From NCBI RefSeq assembly GCF_002335745.1, contig NZ_NIST01000001.1:4154354-4218353 (forward strand): a DNA stretch of 64,000 bases, read 5' to 3'. A model generated the notes under the pieces. That model was not told where the DNA came from, searched no databases, and was given only the letters and a program-made list of their open reading frames with translations. Both the position numbers and the translations under genes were made by a program. How positions within the stretch are numbered: the stretch's first letter is position 1; the number at the start of each line of letters is the position of its first letter. Positions 1 through 7,510 of the stretch are shown here, in pieces. This DNA comes from Evansella halocellulosilytica (GTDB lineage: Bacteria; Bacillota; Bacilli; Bacillales; Salisediminibacteriaceae).

Positions 1-35
1 ATTAGGCTTATCGTTAAAGGGTTGTATCCATCAAA

Positions 36-128
36 GTGCCCAATCTCCTCTCTTGACCGTACAATTATCGTCTTTTGCTACCGTCAAGGTACCCAAACTC
101 TTCACTTAGCGGTACAATTTTAATCTTA
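36..128. repeat. degenerate tandem duplication, period about 53 bp
   Basis: Two imperfect copies of a unit of about 40 bp lie 53 bp apart. Both contain CCCAA, a CTC/CTT-rich stretch and a GGTACAATT or CGTACAATT box (around 58-65 and 110-118) followed by TCTT. No gene in either strand explains it. It lies just before the first R1 repeat copy. Confidence 0.5.
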
Positions 129-177
129 TTCTACATAAGAATTCCTATAAAGTTCGTGTTCAAAAAGAGGACAAAAA

Positions 178-435
178 GAGACACGAGCGTCACATCACGA
201 GCTTCCACATGGATGTGGGGATTTCGGCGTTCCCGCAGGACGTGGCATTTTTGCCGGGTTGACGGATACAAGACAAAGCTTAGCTTGTAGAGGAAGAGAC
301 AGAGTTTTTCAAGGCAACGAAGTTTTGAGTAGCGGAGGTAAGGTGTTGTTAAAACGTGAGTAACGGAGAAACGAGTCAACGCAGAGATACGGAAGCTATT
401 TTCCCCAGACTTTTGAATATCTTCTATAAAAAAAG
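178..435 (+). repeat. dispersed intergenic repeat R1, copy A (internally deleted)
   Basis: Non-coding repeat shared with about 25.9, 29.0, 36.1, 41.7 and 58.9 kb. It holds the hairpin CCACATGGATGTGG, the TTCGGCGTTCCCG block, the AGGACG junction, the GCCGGGTTGACGG block, a GAGGAAGAGACAGAG tract and the tail with GTAACGGAGAAACGAG. The middle block present in copies D and G is missing; the join falls on an AGGACG that is duplicated in the full copies. Open frames through this stretch have no ribosome site or recognisable protein, so I do not call genes here. Confidence 0.75.
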
Positions 436-467
436 AACAGCCACCATCTGCTGCTCTTTCGTTCAAT

Positions 468-896
468 TTATAATATTTTTTTCATTGACACATGTGGGAT
501 CCCTGCATCAAAGAACTGATCTGAATACGTATCATACCCGAGCCTCTTATAAAAACGTTCTGCACGTATTTGAGCATTTAACCGTAACTCAGTTATGTGT
601 TCCTCTTTGGCTACCTGCTCTAAATACGACATGAGCTTTTCACCGACTCCATGACTTCTTACACTTTTAAGAACACAAATTCGCTCTACCTTCCCATAAC
701 TGCCGAGTATTCGCAATCTTCCTGCCCCTACAGGACTTCCTTTTTCATAGGCTACAAAATGGATTGATTCATCTTCATATTGATCAACCTCAATTTCCTC
801 AGGAACGTTTTGTTCTTCAATAAATACCGTTTTCCTTACAAAGAAAGCATCCTTGCTCTCCTCTGCTGTATTAACTACCTTTACTGTCACGTCCAC
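468..896 (-). CDS. yjcF: YjcF-like GNAT family N-acetyltransferase
   Basis: A 142-residue single-domain GNAT protein. The acetyl-CoA binding motif A is visible as RICVLKSVRSHGVGEKLM (about residues 72-89), preceded by GAGRLR. The N-terminal AFFVRKTVFIEEQNVP stretch is typical of the YjcF/ElaA-like subgroup. The start follows the yjcG stop by two bases, so the two genes are one operon, as in Bacillus subtilis where yjcF and yjcG are neighbours. The substrate of YjcF is not known to me. Family assignment is firm; the orthology is supported by neighbouring yjcG, yjcD and yjcA. Confidence 0.85.
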   Translation of the reverse strand: MDVTVKVVNTAEESKDAFFVRKTVFIEEQNVPEEIEVDQYEDESIHFVAYEKGSPVGAGRLRILGSYGKVERICVLKSVRSHGVGEKLMSYLEQVAKEEHITELRLNAQIRAERFYKRLGYDTYSDQFFDAGIPHVSMKKIL

Positions 897-898
897 AT

Positions 899-1414
899 CT
901 ATTCATCCTTATTAAGACGGAACGTTTCATACACTGTCCATGTTCCGTTTTCTAATTGATAGAGTAGTGAAAAACGGTCTATCTCTTCCTGATGTGAAAT
1001 AGATTCTAGTCTAAGCCGTCCAAACACATCAGAGCACTCATCATTTTCAATGTCTTGACCAATCGTAATATGAGGAACAAACTGGTACTCTTGTTCCTGA
1101 CTCAATTTCCCACTGTTTAACCGCTCTTGTAGTGTAAGTAACTCTTCGTTTTCTTTCACTTTCATATAAATTGTATTCGTTACCGGGTGGAAAGAACTGA
1201 ATTTATAAACTTCGAGAATAAAAGGTTTTGATGCTTCTGCAACCTTTCGAATCGTTTCGATATATTCTGGAACCTCCTCTTCATCAGCTTCAAATGGTTC
1301 TTTCAGCGTCAAATGAGGTGGTATTTTTGCATAATGTGAATCATACCTTTTTCGATATGAATTTGCGATATCTTGCAATTTTTTTGATGGAAATACTGCG
1401 ATCCCGTATCTCAT
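899..1414 (-). CDS. yjcG: YjcG-like 2H phosphoesterase (2'-5' RNA ligase-like)
   Basis: 171 residues, the same length as Bacillus subtilis YjcG as I recall it. The two catalytic H-x-T motifs of the 2H phosphoesterase fold are present: HLT at residues 34-36 and HIT at 115-117, each after Pro. The family acts on cyclic or 2'-5' phosphodiester bonds, but the cellular substrate is not established. I chose the ATG at 1414 because GAAGGAGGGAATGAA ends just before it; a longer frame to 1435 would place the ribosome site inside the coding region. First gene of the yjcG-yjcF pair. Confidence 0.85.
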   Translation of the reverse strand: MRYGIAVFPSKKLQDIANSYRKRYDSHYAKIPPHLTLKEPFEADEEEVPEYIETIRKVAEASKPFILEVYKFSSFHPVTNTIYMKVKENEELLTLQERLNSGKLSQEQEYQFVPHITIGQDIENDECSDVFGRLRLESISHQEEIDRFSLLYQLENGTWTVYETFRLNKDE

Positions 1415-1706
1415 TTCATTCCCTCCTTCTTTCAAATAAATGCTGTGGCATCATTATCTTCCATTATTTTTCCCAAACCGCCTGTTTTCAAACAGAGGTT
1501 TGCACGATACACACTTATTCTGCATGTCAGTAAAAAATTCTACATTTCTCCTTAAATATCCTTTAATTTTATCGAAAAAAATCTTTTCAATTACGGTTAA
1601 GGTCAATAGTAGTTTCCTTTCATCACAGCATGAATCTCTACTATTACATTAAAGTATGTTAGAATACTAGTCAAATGGACAGTATTTCACAAAGGAGTGA
1701 TAGCAA

Positions 1707-2267
1707 ATGTCAAAGAGAGCACCTGTACATTGTCATGTCGTCGAAAGTGCTGCAAGGAACCTTCTTAAAGAACGTGGTGTAGACATTTCAGACATCGCAA
1801 AAATTGTCTATGATATGCAAATTGAATATAATCGTCATTTAAAAATGGAAGATTGTATGGAAAGTGTTGATAAAGTATTAGAAAAGCGGGAAATCCAACA
1901 TGCTATCCTCGTTGGAATCGAATTAGATAAATTAGCTGAAAAGAAGCAATTGTCTGAGCCATTGCAGTCCATAGTAGAAGATGACGAAGGGTTATTTGGT
2001 GTCGATGAAACGATTGCCCTCGGTTCAGTATTTGGGTACGGCAGTATCGCTGTTACAACATTTGGATATTTAGATAAGGAAAAAGTAGGAATTATTAAAG
2101 AATTGGATACGAAAACAGATTCATCCGTTAATACGTTTCTCGATGATTTACTTTGCAGTATAGCGGCAAATGCATCTAGCCGGTTAGCCCATCGTTTAAG
2201 AGACCGTGAAGAGCAGCTGCGCGAAGAAGAAATACGCCGAAAAGATGAAGAAGAACGAATCGGGTAG
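1707..2267 (+). CDS. PgpA/YutG-like phosphatidylglycerophosphatase A family protein
   Basis: 186 residues. The core GSVFGYGSIAVTTFGYLDKE (about 110-129) followed by GIIKELD and NTFLDDLLCSIAA matches the cytosolic PgpA-like family of Firmicutes (B. subtilis YutG). The family removes the phosphate from phosphatidylglycerophosphate, or is related to enzymes that do. No membrane segment is seen. The last 25 residues are a charged Arg/Glu-rich tail (DREEQLREEEIRRKDEEERIG) likely to be helical. The start has AAAGGAGTGATAGCAAATG. A strong terminator follows 3 bp after the stop, so this is a single-gene unit. The in vivo reaction is inferred from the family. Confidence 0.75.
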   Translation: MSKRAPVHCHVVESAARNLLKERGVDISDIAKIVYDMQIEYNRHLKMEDCMESVDKVLEKREIQHAILVGIELDKLAEKKQLSEPLQSIVEDDEGLFGVDETIALGSVFGYGSIAVTTFGYLDKEKVGIIKELDTKTDSSVNTFLDDLLCSIAANASSRLAHRLRDREEQLREEEIRRKDEEERIG

Positions 2268-2270
2268 GAA

Positions 2271-2303
2271 AACACCGGGCAAGCTCTTTTGCCCGGTGTT
2301 TTA
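2271..2303 (+). terminator. rho-independent terminator of the pgpA-like gene
   Basis: Perfect 12-bp stem AACACCGGGCAA / TTGCCCGGTGTT with a GCTCTT-type loop. The stem ends in TTTTAAT. Confidence 0.9.
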
Positions 2304-2519
2304 ATATGCATAACAGTAGCTGCTATATGTCATTAAACATGATCAGATCAGCATAGGTTACGAACAAGCGTTGTTTTTTTCACAGCACAAGGATCATTAA
2401 TGCTGTTTCACTAAAAAGTGGTGATGTCGCTCCCCTTCTGTTCCGGTCATTTGCTTGATTCTTTAAAATTTAAATGGTATTCTTTTGAACATGACCGTAA
2501 CACATTGAGGTGAAAATCA

Positions 2520-2717
2520 ATGGAAAAGCTCCCAAACAAACAAATTAAACCTAGATGGATTTATCTAAAACAAATATTTGACTCTAAATTTCAAGCAAGC
2601 TGCTTAAAGGCAAAACTTGAAGATAATTGGCAAAACGGCTATGAAATTCCACCTTGGGTTGAGATTCGAAAAATTAAAAACGACAGATATGTTGTTCGAT
2701 ATACATATGACGAGTAA
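2520..2717 (+). CDS. small hypothetical protein, 65 aa
   Basis: Preceded by GAGGTGAAAATCAATG, a good ribosome site. The product is basic and soluble with several aromatic residues (Trp at 13, about 41 and 49, many Tyr/Phe). It has no signal peptide, membrane segment or Cys pair. I do not recognise the family. Codon use and the ribosome site argue for a real gene. It ends about 100 bp before the tRNA gene and has no obvious terminator of its own. Confidence 0.6.
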   Translation: MEKLPNKQIKPRWIYLKQIFDSKFQASCLKAKLEDNWQNGYEIPPWVEIRKIKNDRYVVRYTYDE

Positions 2718-2816
2718 ATTCTATTAATATAATTTCTTTATAAAAAAATCCATAAATCTTATTGACTTTCTTTGCCCTTTGATATATATTATTAATTGTC
2801 GCAGCAAATAAAACAA

Positions 2817-2892
2817 GTTCCGTTAGCTCAGTTGGGAGAGCGCTACCTTGACAGGGTAGAGGTCACTGGTTCGAGCCCAGTACGGGACACCA
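2817..2892 (+). tRNA. tRNA-Val (anticodon GAC)
   Basis: All four arms can be drawn. The acceptor stem is GTTCCGT / ACGGGAC with one G-U pair, the D arm is AGCTCAGTTGGGAGAGC, the anticodon stem is CTACC/GGTAG with loop TTGACAG, and the T arm carries GGTTCGAGCCC. The anticodon GAC reads Val codons GUC/GUU. The CCA end is encoded. It stands alone, and the DNA to its right up to 7.4 kb is accessory in character, so this tRNA is a possible old integration point; no duplicated 3' end was seen. Confidence 0.97.
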
Positions 2893-2905
2893 TAAAATAC
2901 ACGCG

Positions 2906-2932
2906 CAAACCCTTTATACATAAGGGTTTTTT
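2906..2932 (+). terminator. terminator after tRNA-Val
   Basis: Stem AAACCCTT / AAGGGTTT with loop TATACAT, followed by six T residues. Confidence 0.85.
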
Positions 2933-3131
2933 CTGTAGTTTTTCTTTACTATGTAACTCACCAACATCATTGATTTTTTGTCGAACTGAAATATAAGTTA
3001 ACATGCCTTATGATTTACTTTCTTAAATAACCTTGTATAATTAAACTAATTTTGTAAATTGAAGGGACTGAACTATGCGCAGATATCAATATTTTTAACC
3101 TATAATAAAATCAAATTAGGAGGTAAAAGTA

Positions 3132-3662
3132 TTGACGACAGATTTGTTTACAGAAAGATTACATTTAAGAAAAATGACAACTGATGATGCACCTAGCTTA
3201 TTTAAAGTTTGGTCTGATCCAGATGTTACTAAATTTATGAACGTCCGTAACTTCACCGATGAAAATCAAGCTATGGAAATGATCTCTTATCTTGAAAAAC
3301 TGGCTCAAGATAATCAAGCTATTCGTTTCACTATAGTTGAATTAAAATCCAATGAAATTATCGGTTCTTGTGGATATAATTCTTTAGACTTCGAAAATGA
3401 AAAGACAGAAATCGGATACGACATCGCTAAATCATATTGGGGAAATGGCTACGCACCAGAAGTTATTTACGCTCTAAAAAATTACGCATTCGACTCCTTA
3501 AACCTCAATAGAGTTGAAGCGAAAGTAGAGCCTGGAAATGTAAATTCTATCAAAGTCCTAAAAAAGTTGAACTTTACATTCGAGGGAACATTAAGACAAA
3601 GTGAAAAATCTAAAGGGAAATTAATTGACCTCAATATTTATTCCAAGCTAAAAACGGACTGA
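3132..3662 (+). CDS. RimJ/RimL-type GNAT N-acetyltransferase
   Basis: 176 residues. It follows the RimJ/RimL layout: TERLHLRKMTTDDAPSLF at the start, GSCGYN in beta 3, EIGYDIAKSYWGNGYAPE for acetyl-CoA binding (motif A, about 97-114), then NLNRVEAKVEPGNVNSIKVL with the conserved Asn/Ser helix, and FEGTLRQ near the end. The start is TTG at 3132, with TAGGAGG eight bases upstream. The family acetylates N-termini of ribosomal proteins or small amines; the target here cannot be told. The gene is AT-rich and single, next to the tRNA and relic DNA, so recent acquisition is possible. Confidence 0.85.
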   Translation: MTTDLFTERLHLRKMTTDDAPSLFKVWSDPDVTKFMNVRNFTDENQAMEMISYLEKLAQDNQAIRFTIVELKSNEIIGSCGYNSLDFENEKTEIGYDIAKSYWGNGYAPEVIYALKNYAFDSLNLNRVEAKVEPGNVNSIKVLKKLNFTFEGTLRQSEKSKGKLIDLNIYSKLKTD

Positions 3663-3807
3663 ATGGTTTCTACCTATATTTCACTGCAAAAGATATAGAT
3701 ATTCAACTAAAAATGATAAAAGAGTTAGATTTAAGGCACTTTAACTTACTTGTGTGTTGAAGAAGTGTTAAATGATTTTAGAATCAATATACTAGTTATT
3801 CCATTTA

Positions 3808-3845
3808 AGAGCGCTTTTCTGTAATAAGAATTGCGCTCTTTCTTA
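3808..3845 (+). terminator. hairpin with AAGAGCGC stem
   Basis: Stem AAGAGCGC / GCGCTCTT around an 18-base loop, followed by TCTTAAT. It could end transcription from the GNAT gene 150 bp upstream. A short open piece after it (ending at the TAG near 3917) reads GLLAADEDELFTFIKMIAA and may be the tail of a lost gene. Confidence 0.45.
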
Positions 3846-3970
3846 ATGAGTATGGCTTACTTGCAGCAGATGAAGATGAACTCTTTACTTTTATAAAAAT
3901 GATTGCAGCAAAAAATTAGTTTTAAACGTCAGTTCCTTTATTAAAGAGCTGACTTTATAGTTATATGTAA

Positions 3971-4138
3971 TTTACAAACTTGCTCTTATTCCACAAACGC
4001 ATAAATCATACTGCAAGTTTCAATTTTAAATTCTCCACAATTGTTAGTGAAATTGTAACAGAAATAGTTACCGGAAAAGAAGAGTCCATTAGCGAATTTA
4101 AGGATAATTTATATAACAGACTTTTCTTTAGATTTTAA
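3971..4138 (+). pseudogene. gene relic, C-terminal fragment without start
   Basis: A 55-codon open stretch with protein-like composition ends at a TAA. It includes STIVSEIVTEIVTGKEES followed by a helical tail rich in Asp/Asn and Phe. There is no start codon with a ribosome site in frame, and upstream frames are broken. Directly after it, AGGTGAATAATATG starts a frame of only 11 codons. I do not recognise the family. The most likely reading is the end of a decayed accessory gene. Confidence 0.35.
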
Positions 4139-4194
4139 AGGTGAATAATATGAATAAAGCACCAGTAATTAAATGGAATACTTGAAAGTTGAAC

Positions 4195-4345
4195 CGTTAT
4201 GCAGTGTCCTACATAAATAGGTTCATGACAAGAAGATACCGTGAATACGAAAGAGTGAAGTAAGAACGGATGTCGCACTTGTGCCCTGGAGTAAAAGTGA
4301 GTAGATGCAGTACAACAGAGCTGCATAGAGCAGTACATTATACGC
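4195..4345 (+). repeat. dispersed intergenic repeat R2, copy 1
   Basis: Carries the R2 signature GATGTCGCACTTGTGC, then CTGGAGT and AAAGTGAGTAGATG. The same block occurs near 20.0 kb, and in inverted orientation near 59.65 kb. It sits between two broken gene pieces, so it may have inserted into, or marked the site of, gene decay. Confidence 0.6.
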
Positions 4346-4384
4346 AACCAAAAAATATATAGAAAAGAAAACGAGGAGATGAAT

Positions 4385-4607
4385 ATGAGAAAGATAGATA
4401 AAAGAAACCGATGCTCCATTCAGTTATCAGATAAATAAATATAATACAGTTTTTATAAAGTATTATGGTAAACAAGTGAAAATTTCAAATGTTAAAGATG
4501 CAAAAAAAATTTTAAAGAAAATGAGCGGTGCAGAAAATGAAAAAGCATCACAATTAATAATCGCAAAGATAACGGGCAACTTTAAAAGAGGAAATGAGCA
4601 AAATTGA
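4385..4607 (+). pseudogene. small gene with a one-base frameshift, about 73 aa if restored
   Basis: GAGGAGATGAATATG gives a strong start at 4385. The frame runs MRKIDK and then stops early, but removing one A from the run at 4400-4403 continues directly as KETDAPFSYQINKYNTVF and on to a TGA at 4607. The restored product is basic and helical toward its end (DAKKILKKMSGAENEKAS). There is no membrane segment and no family I recognise. It could be a true pseudogene or a sequencing error in the homopolymer. Confidence 0.6.
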
Positions 4608-4841
4608 ATCATTCTGAGCAGTAGCGAAGCCACCTGCTAATTTGTCTTGTGTGATAATCTAGAGAATATTTTACTTTGCCCTTTTTAACCTAATATTTCA
4701 TTACTTTAAATATGAAACAAAGAAAAACCTCCTAAAATTGGACGGTTGCTTTTTGATGCTACCTCCTCCACCCTAAACTCAATTCCTCCCATTAATTAAG
4801 TACAAATATCTAATTTTTATTTTTCACGGCATTTGCACTAT

Positions 4842-4868
4842 ACCTAGTGGTTAAACAAACATAACATA
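4842..4868 (+). promoter_or_regulatory. sigma-K-like promoter of yjcZ copy 1
   Basis: ACC (4842-4844), a 15-bp spacer and CATAACATA (4860-4868). This fits the sigma-K form AC-N16-CATANNNTA. It lies 30 bp before the ATG. The same arrangement precedes the second copy. Confidence 0.6.
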
Positions 4869-4897
4869 TACCAACTGTACTAAAGGAGGTGCTTCAT

Positions 4898-4999
4898 ATG
4901 AGTGGTGGGTATGCAGGATTTCATGGATTTCCTTTAATTCTAGTTCTCTTTATCCTGTTAGTATTAATTGGATGTGCTTGTGCTGGATTTGGATACTAA
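4898..4999 (+). CDS. YjcZ-type sporulation protein, copy 1 (33 aa)
   Basis: A 33-residue protein with AAAGGAGGTGCTTCAT before its ATG. It begins with a Gly/Tyr/Phe-rich head (MSGGYAGFHGF), then one hydrophobic helix with PLILVLFILLV, then IGCACAG and FGY at the end. This is the pattern of the YjcZ/YydF-like small sporulation proteins of Bacillaceae, thought to sit in or on forespore or coat membranes. Two more copies lie at 5356 and 22722. The two Cys (CAC) after the helix are kept in all three. Function is unknown; the family name is recognised with good confidence. Confidence 0.85.
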   Translation: MSGGYAGFHGFPLILVLFILLVLIGCACAGFGY

Positions 5000-5299
5000 T
5001 TAGTATCTCAAAATTCCTCCTTACAAACAGTTAAGAGGTCTACTTTAGAGCAGGTTACGTACAGTTTCCTGCTTTTTTTACATAACTAAGATGTGAGGAT
5101 GAATGACTTCTCTTAATACGATTTACCGAATTAATTTAAGAATGTTATTTAATTTACGTTGGATCGTTCCAATACGAAAAAAAGGCTTTCCCACTGCTTC
5201 CCCTACAAATCCGTCTTTTTTCTTTTATAACATATATACATTTAGACTCACTACCGTGTTAAAACATCTATTTTCTAATTACAGAGGCAGATGAACTAT

Positions 5300-5326
5300 A
5301 CCTTGTCTATCACAAAACATAAAATA
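5300..5326 (+). promoter_or_regulatory. sigma-K-like promoter of yjcZ copy 2
   Basis: ACC (5300-5302), a 15-bp spacer and CATAAAATA (5318-5326), 29 bp before the ATG. The geometry is the same as at copy 1, although the surrounding sequence differs. The rest of 5000-5355 shows no credible gene. Confidence 0.6.
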
Positions 5327-5355
5327 CACTATCGGAATAAAAGGAGGTGCTTTAT

Positions 5356-5451
5356 ATGGGTTATGCTGGTGGGTTTAACCATTTTCCATTAATTTTAGTT
5401 CTTTTCATCCTGTTAGTTATTATCGGTTGTGCGTGTGCAAATAGCTATTAG
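5356..5451 (+). CDS. YjcZ-type sporulation protein, copy 2 (31 aa)
   Basis: 31 residues with AAAAGGAGGTGCTTTAT before the ATG. The order is the same as in copy 1: a Gly/Tyr/Phe head (MGYAGGFNHF), the helix PLILVLFILLVIIG, the CAC pair and NSY at the end. The ribosome-site region GGAGGTGCT is nearly identical among the three copies, so they are duplicates rather than chance open frames. The gene converges on the group II intron and the leuD terminator. Confidence 0.85.
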   Translation: MGYAGGFNHFPLILVLFILLVIIGCACANSY

Positions 5452-5502
5452 GAAATGGCTATTTAGGTAATTCCTCCTTAAAAATTAATCGTTCGATACT
5501 CA

Positions 5503-5532
5503 GGCAGGTGTTTAAATACCTGCCTTATTTTT
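5503..5532 (+). terminator. terminator of yjcZ copy 2
   Basis: Stem GGCAGGT / ACCTGCC, then TTATTTTT. The inferred 3' end of the group II intron lies 6 bp further on. Confidence 0.75.
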
Positions 5533-5540
5533 AACCAATC

Positions 5541-5612
5541 GAGTAGGAGGGGGTGACTAACCCCCGACCTCTCACACCACCGTGCGTACCGTTCGGTACA
5601 CGGCGGTTTCAT
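5541..5612 (-). ncRNA. group II intron domains V and VI
   Basis: On the minus strand, AAACCGCCGTGTACC...GGTACGCACGGTGG forms the domain V hairpin, with the catalytic CGC triad position in the lower stem. GGGGGTTAGTCACCCCC then forms domain VI, and CTACTCGAT closes the intron. Domain VI is short and regular. The order after the maturase stop is as expected for an intact ribozyme. Confidence 0.75.
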
Positions 5613-6872
5613 TTAAGTCCAACGTAACGATTGATATCTCAAAAGTAGACTTTTAAGCCCTTGATTATTCCAATATCGGTTATCAAGGGCTCTATCTAAT
5701 ATAGGACTTTTAGCTATACGCCAGTATCCTAGTCTAGAATTAGCCCACTCCCATGCCTGTTGTTCATTGATTCCTTGCTTCCTAAGATTCTTTTGTTTCG
5801 TTTTAATCTTCTTCCACTCTTTCCATCGAATCATCCTCAACCTTCTTCGAAGCCAACCATCAATCCTTTTAAAGACTGAGGTAGTTTCGGCTAGTTGATA
5901 ATAGCCCATCCAACCGATCAGATAGCGGTTGATTTTCTCTATCCTATCCCCCATAGAAATTGACCATTTCCTCGAGGTGAGTTTTCGTATTCTCAGTTTA
6001 AAACGTTGAATACTTTGCTTGGATACTCTAATTTTCGGTTGTTTAATGTTGTTGGTGAAAGTGAAGCCTAGGAATGTTCTTCTCCATGGTCGGTCTACTG
6101 CACTCTTCTCTTTGTTCACCTTCAGTTTGAGTTTCTTCTCAATAAACGTTGTAATACTTTCCATTATCCGTTCACCTGCTCTTCTAGAGCGGACGTAGAT
6201 ATTACAATCGTCGGCATAGCGTACGAAGGCAAGACCTCTTTCCTCCAGTTCCTTGTCAAGTTCGTCTAGAACAATGTTAGACAGGAGGGGACTAAGCGGT
6301 CCTCCTTGCGGAGTCCCTTCAGTATTAGGACTGACAAGGCCTTTCTCCATCACACCAGATTGAAGATACCTACGTATCAACCTAAGTAGTATGGGGTCAT
6401 CCACTCGATAACTTATTGTTCTCATTAATCTATCATGGTTTACCTTATCGAAGAATTTCTCTAGGTCAATGTCCACGACCCAGCGACAACCCTCTTTAAT
6501 ATACCCCCTAGCTTGTCGAACAGCGTCGTGAGCACGTTTGTCTGGTCGGAACCCAAAACTTTTGGTGGAGAATGTTGGGTCATAAACCTCACTCAGTGTT
6601 TGTGCAATAGCCTGTTGTATGAAACGGTCTATCACAGTCGGGATTCCTAATTTCCTCTTACCTCCGCTCGGTTTCGGGATTTCGACTCGGCGAACAGGTT
6701 GAGGTTGATAGGTACCACTTTCGAGCTGAGCTCGCAGGGATGCCCAGTGTTCATGAAGATAAGGTCGTAGGTTTTGTACGTTCATCCCATCTACACCGTG
6801 ACTTCCTTTATTACGCTCCACTCTTTCGAGTGCGCGATTTAAATTTTGCCGTGATAGAACTCGTTCCAACAT
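5613..6872 (-). CDS. ltrA: group II intron reverse transcriptase/maturase
   Basis: About 419 residues. The reverse transcriptase domain is complete: GKRKLGIPTVIDRFIQQA, then DIDLEKFFDKVNHD with a catalytic Asp, then GTPQGGPLSPLLSN, then RYADD (about 218-222) with the Asp pair, then FLGF. The C-terminal third is the maturase (domain X) with WMGYYQLAETTSVF. There is no HNH endonuclease, which is typical of class C enzymes. I chose the ATG at 6872, which follows GTAGGAGATTGATAAGA; a TTG at 6881 is too close to that site. The protein assists splicing and target-primed insertion of its own intron. It appears full length, so the element may be active. Confidence 0.95.
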   Translation of the reverse strand: MLERVLSRQNLNRALERVERNKGSHGVDGMNVQNLRPYLHEHWASLRAQLESGTYQPQPVRRVEIPKPSGGKRKLGIPTVIDRFIQQAIAQTLSEVYDPTFSTKSFGFRPDKRAHDAVRQARGYIKEGCRWVVDIDLEKFFDKVNHDRLMRTISYRVDDPILLRLIRRYLQSGVMEKGLVSPNTEGTPQGGPLSPLLSNIVLDELDKELEERGLAFVRYADDCNIYVRSRRAGERIMESITTFIEKKLKLKVNKEKSAVDRPWRRTFLGFTFTNNIKQPKIRVSKQSIQRFKLRIRKLTSRKWSISMGDRIEKINRYLIGWMGYYQLAETTSVFKRIDGWLRRRLRMIRWKEWKKIKTKQKNLRKQGINEQQAWEWANSRLGYWRIAKSPILDRALDNRYWNNQGLKSLLLRYQSLRWT

Positions 6873-7424
6873 TCTTATCAATCTCCTACGTGAATTAGAT
6901 CATCTTCTTGTGTGGTATTACTCTCAGCCCTTCTTATGTCCCCTGTGGGATTCACCACGTCCTCCATTAGGAAGGATTATATGTTTCTGCTTCATTGAGT
7001 AATACGTACGCCAAGCGCTAATTCTTCTTAAATGATTCGGCCCTTCCCTTAAATCTCTAGATCATTCAAAGTACTATGGCCTCTGCTGACTCCTGACTGT
7101 TCAGCTATTTATCACTAAATAGGTTACCAAGTGAGCTTGGCGTTACAGCCAGGCCTCCCCAGGTAAGAGTGCAATCTTTCCCTCCACCTATCTGCTTCAT
7201 TTACTCTGTACCACCTTCGGCAGAACGGACTTTGTTTTGTTTAGCAAACTCATCCAGTGATACCTAGCCTCATATGAAGTTCGTGTTCCTCAGACCGGAG
7301 GTCTGCCGCTCGCTTCCTTCAGATTCCACGTCACCATGGACACCCTTGCGTTTGGCTAACCACTACTTCTGCCTTCGTGGTTCGGGACTTTCACCCTATA
7401 GATTACACCCATGCTGGGCGCACT

Positions 7425-7458
7425 AAAAAAGCATGAGACTTCAAGCGAAATCTCATGC
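7425..7458 (-). terminator. terminator of the ilv-leu operon
   Basis: On the minus strand, GCATGAGA / TCTCATGC with a 12-base loop and six T residues. It sits 53 bp after the leuD stop. The group II intron starts one base beyond the T-run. Confidence 0.9.
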
Positions 7459-7510
7459 ACAATCGTTTTGTTGTCTCCAGCAAAATCATTAAGTGTCGAC
7501 ATACATGCTT

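Larger units (their letters stand above)
5538..7423 (-). mobile_element. bacterial group II intron (class C-like), about 1.9 kb
   Basis: On the minus strand the element begins GTGCGCCC at 7423 and ends near 5538 with CCTACTCGAT. The first 550 bases are non-coding and hold the expected structured 5' part (for example GGGTGAAAGTCCCGAACC near 7390). The maturase gene follows, and then domains V and VI. The 5' end lies one base after the T-run of the leuD terminator. Insertion just after terminator hairpins is the known preference of class C introns, and the protein lacks an endonuclease domain, as in that class. I place the ends by eye; the exact 3' boundary may differ by one or two bases. Confidence 0.85.

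Noticed and set aside
75-466. Open frames on both strands across 75-466
   Set aside because: They lie over the R1 repeat and tandem unit, lack ribosome sites, overlap each other, and are not kept in other R1 copies.
2796-2996. 66-codon frame over tRNA-Val
   Set aside because: It reads through the tRNA gene; the tRNA explains the sequence.
4135-4419. 94-codon frame on the minus strand
   Set aside because: It covers the R2 repeat and the start of the frameshifted gene on the other strand; there is no ribosome site and the composition is not protein-like.
5103-5294. 63-codon frame between the two yjcZ genes
   Set aside because: A GAGGATGA-like site precedes it, but the product is a mix of Asn/Phe/Thr without known features and it overlaps the promoter of yjcZ copy 2. 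It may be chance.
2817-7423. Prophage or integrative element at tRNA-Val
   Set aside because: There is no integrase, no duplicated tRNA 3' end and no phage genes; only relics, yjcZ genes and a group II intron are present.
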